A DNA stretch of 64,000 bases, taken from Bacillota bacterium. GTDB lineage: Bacteria; Bacillota; Bacilli; Paenibacillales; Paenibacillaceae. Both the position numbers and the translations under genes were made by a program. Shown piece by piece: positions 62,764 to 64,000 of this stretch; the stretch's first letter is position 1, and every line of letters starts with the position of its first letter. Under the pieces are notes generated by a model, which had not been told where the DNA came from, did no database searches, and was given only the letters and a program-made list of their open reading frames with translations. Location: the NCBI GenBank assembly GCA_023460795.1, contig JAEWPC010000042.1:75802-139801 (forward strand). Reading direction: 5' to 3'.

Positions 62764-63651
62764 ATGAGCGACGCGCGAAGCTTACTGAGTCGAACGAGCT
62801 GGTCGATCAAAGATCACACGGTCGATCGGTTGTGCGAACAAGTGAAATCGGTCGTTCTGCAGCCGATGCGGAGCGGATTGGAAGCAAGCGTGCATAAACT
62901 GTCGTTGGGCGATGAGAGTTACGTGCTTAAAGTATGGGACAAGTCCTCGAAGCCGGATATCGCCTACCAGTACGGGTTGTTGCGGCAGCTTTCGGACAAC
63001 GGTGTCCCCGTGTCCAGGCCGTTCGGGGTCGGAGTGAATGACAAGGGCTGCCAGATGCTGCTGACGTCATACGACGGAGTCCCGATCGCGAAGCTGAATC
63101 AACAAGGGCATGCGAAGATCGCCGAGCTGATGGCGGCCGTCCATCGCTGTCCGGTCGCGGAGACGGCGGATTGGCGGATTCAGAAGCACGATTTCGTCGG
63201 CTACTTCTATCCCGGCATCGCAGATAGTCCGGACTTGCGCGAATGGCTGCTGCAGTTCCTCGCCATGGCCGAGCTTAAGCAGGATCGCATTATTCACGGC
63301 GACCTGCATCTGGCCAATCTCGTTGAATCGGAAGACGGCCGAATCGTCGCGATCGATTGGACGAACGGACAGCTCGGTGATCCGCGGTACGATCTCATGT
63401 GGGCATCGGTCCTCACGAGAATCTACGTATCGGATCGACATGCGAGCGGCATCAAGGCCGCTTATCTCTTACATCATGCTTATACGGCGGAAGAGCTTCT
63501 TCTGTTCGAGGCGATCGCTTTCCTGAGATGGCTGCTGCTTCTGCGCCAAGGCTACGTGCCGGTAGCGCCGAGCACGAAGAAGAAAGCGGACGGCATTATC
63601 AGCAATAATCGATATTTACAACATAAAAACCTGTTCCCGCCTCGCGCTTGA
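62764..63651 (+). CDS. APH-family phosphotransferase
   Basis: 295 residues with an aminoglycoside phosphotransferase/choline kinase fold. LEASVHKLSLGDESYVLKVW supplies the ATP-site lysine, IIHGDLHLANLV is the Brenner motif (catalytic Asp), and VAIDWTNGQLGDPRYDLMW supplies the metal-binding Asp. The substrate is not deducible; such proteins phosphorylate antibiotics, amino sugars or macrolides. The TGA stop (63649-63651) lies in the apical loop of the terminator hairpin. Confidence 0.85.
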   Translation: MSDARSLLSRTSWSIKDHTVDRLCEQVKSVVLQPMRSGLEASVHKLSLGDESYVLKVWDKSSKPDIAYQYGLLRQLSDNGVPVSRPFGVGVNDKGCQMLLTSYDGVPIAKLNQQGHAKIAELMAAVHRCPVAETADWRIQKHDFVGYFYPGIADSPDLREWLLQFLAMAELKQDRIIHGDLHLANLVESEDGRIVAIDWTNGQLGDPRYDLMWASVLTRIYVSDRHASGIKAAYLLHHAYTAEELLLFEAIAFLRWLLLLRQGYVPVAPSTKKKADGIISNNRYLQHKNLFPPRA

Positions 63652-63676
63652 TGCGCGCGTGGGAACAGGTTTTTTG
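63628..63676 (+). terminator. Terminator containing the stop codon of the phosphotransferase
   Basis: AACCTGTTCCC pairs with GGGAACAGGTT with an inner CGCGC-TTGAT-GCGCG, then a T run. The stop codon is in the loop, so ribosomes reaching the end of the gene would hold the stem open. Confidence 0.88.
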
Positions 63677-63690
63677 GTGTGGTGGCGGCG

Positions 63691-64000
63691 CTAACGGTCT
63701 CACAGACCTCTACAGCACGGAACTCCCGAGTATGCTCGCTCTAACGGTCTCGCAGGCCTCTACAGTACATGTACCCCGAGTTCGCTCGCTCTAACGGTCT
63801 CACAGACCTGTACAGCACCGAAACCCCGAGTACGCTCGCTCTAACGGTCTCACAGACCTCTACAGCACCGAAACCCCGGGTATGCTCGCTCTAACGGTCT
63901 CGCAGACCTCTACAGCACGGATCTCCCGAGTATGCTCGCTCTAACGGTCTCGCAGACATCTACAGCACATATACCCCGAGTAAGCTCGCTCTAACGGTGT
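63691..64000. repeat. Array 3: 50-bp tandem repeats, continuing past the window end
   Basis: CTAACGGTCT (last copy CTAACGGTGT) starts at 63691, 63741, 63791, 63841, 63891, 63941 and 63991, exactly 50 bases apart. Most units have GGTCT-CRC-AGACC, able to form a small hairpin. CGCTCTAACGGTCT matches CGCTCCAACGGTCT in array 2 (read on the minus strand), and similarity extends beyond this core. It starts 15 bases after the terminator. No unique spacers. Confidence 0.9.

Noticed and set aside
63691..64000. CRISPR array
   Set aside because: The whole 50-bp unit repeats with point changes; there are no unique spacers and no cas genes.

Overview
The window looks like a chromosome segment of a xylan-degrading, endospore-forming Firmicute of the Paenibacillus/Cohnella type. 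The grounds are a gerA-type germination operon, SLH-domain surface enzymes, GH10 and GH11 xylanases, strong Shine-Dalgarno sequences, a CCA-encoding tRNA and CIRCE heat-shock operators. Most of it is GC-rich by eye. The stretch from about 11.5 to 21.7 kb is visibly AT-richer and holds defence genes, so it is probably an acquired island.

Layout. 1-11.4 kb is a patchwork of small regulator/enzyme pairs: a WYL regulator, VOC proteins, a nitroreductase, a MocR regulator with a divergent EamA exporter, an HxlR regulator with a divergent NmrA-like oxidoreductase, DoxX, a PEBP lipoprotein and two paralogous AraC-type regulators. It contains a deletion scar joining a beheaded histidine kinase to a beheaded MMPL transporter, and a 46-bp remnant of a VOC gene. 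11.5-16.9 kb is an McrB-like/DUF2357-nuclease restriction operon whose third gene (NERD type) is cut to 49 codons. 17.0-20.4 kb is a CBASS-like locus: CD-NTase, a stand-alone E2-like protein with a SEC-C tail, and an HNH-SAVED effector. The CD-NTase is split by a one-base frameshift, and the locus lies behind a promoter carrying a CIRCE operator. 20.7-21.6 kb is an unknown four-helix membrane protein behind a promoter whose spacer is a perfect palindrome.

22.1-25.2 kb encodes a large secreted CBM22-CBM22-GH10-CBM9-SLH xylanase with two cre-like sites upstream. 25.3-35.1 kb is a cobalamin riboswitch followed by a ten-gene run for B12 uptake and late assembly (btuF, btuC, btuD, cobT, cobU, cbiB, cobS, cobD, cobQ, cobO), mostly with overlapping starts and stops. 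35.3-39.8 kb has a GH11 xylanase, an FGE-like lipoprotein, a membrane protein, an AlkD-like repair protein and an AI-2E family transporter. 39.8-44.0 kb has two repeat arrays and a heterodimeric ABC exporter. 44.3-50.0 kb pairs a membrane GGDEF-EAL protein with an overlapping solute-binding lipoprotein, then an SLH-GH18 enzyme. 50.0-55.6 kb has an AAC(3)-type acetyltransferase, a DUF1801 protein, tRNA-Lys(CTT) and the ger operon. 55.7-63.7 kb has a VOC protein, CIRCE-controlled htpG, an AviRa-like rRNA methyltransferase, a lipoprotein/histidine-kinase/HD-GYP-regulator operon and a phosphotransferase.

The two most unusual signals are the CIRCE-type promoter reading toward the CBASS genes, and three intergenic tandem arrays with exactly 50-bp periods. 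Arrays 2 and 3 are divergent versions of one unit; units of all three can form a small hairpin. All calls come from reading the sequence; no database or folding program was run.
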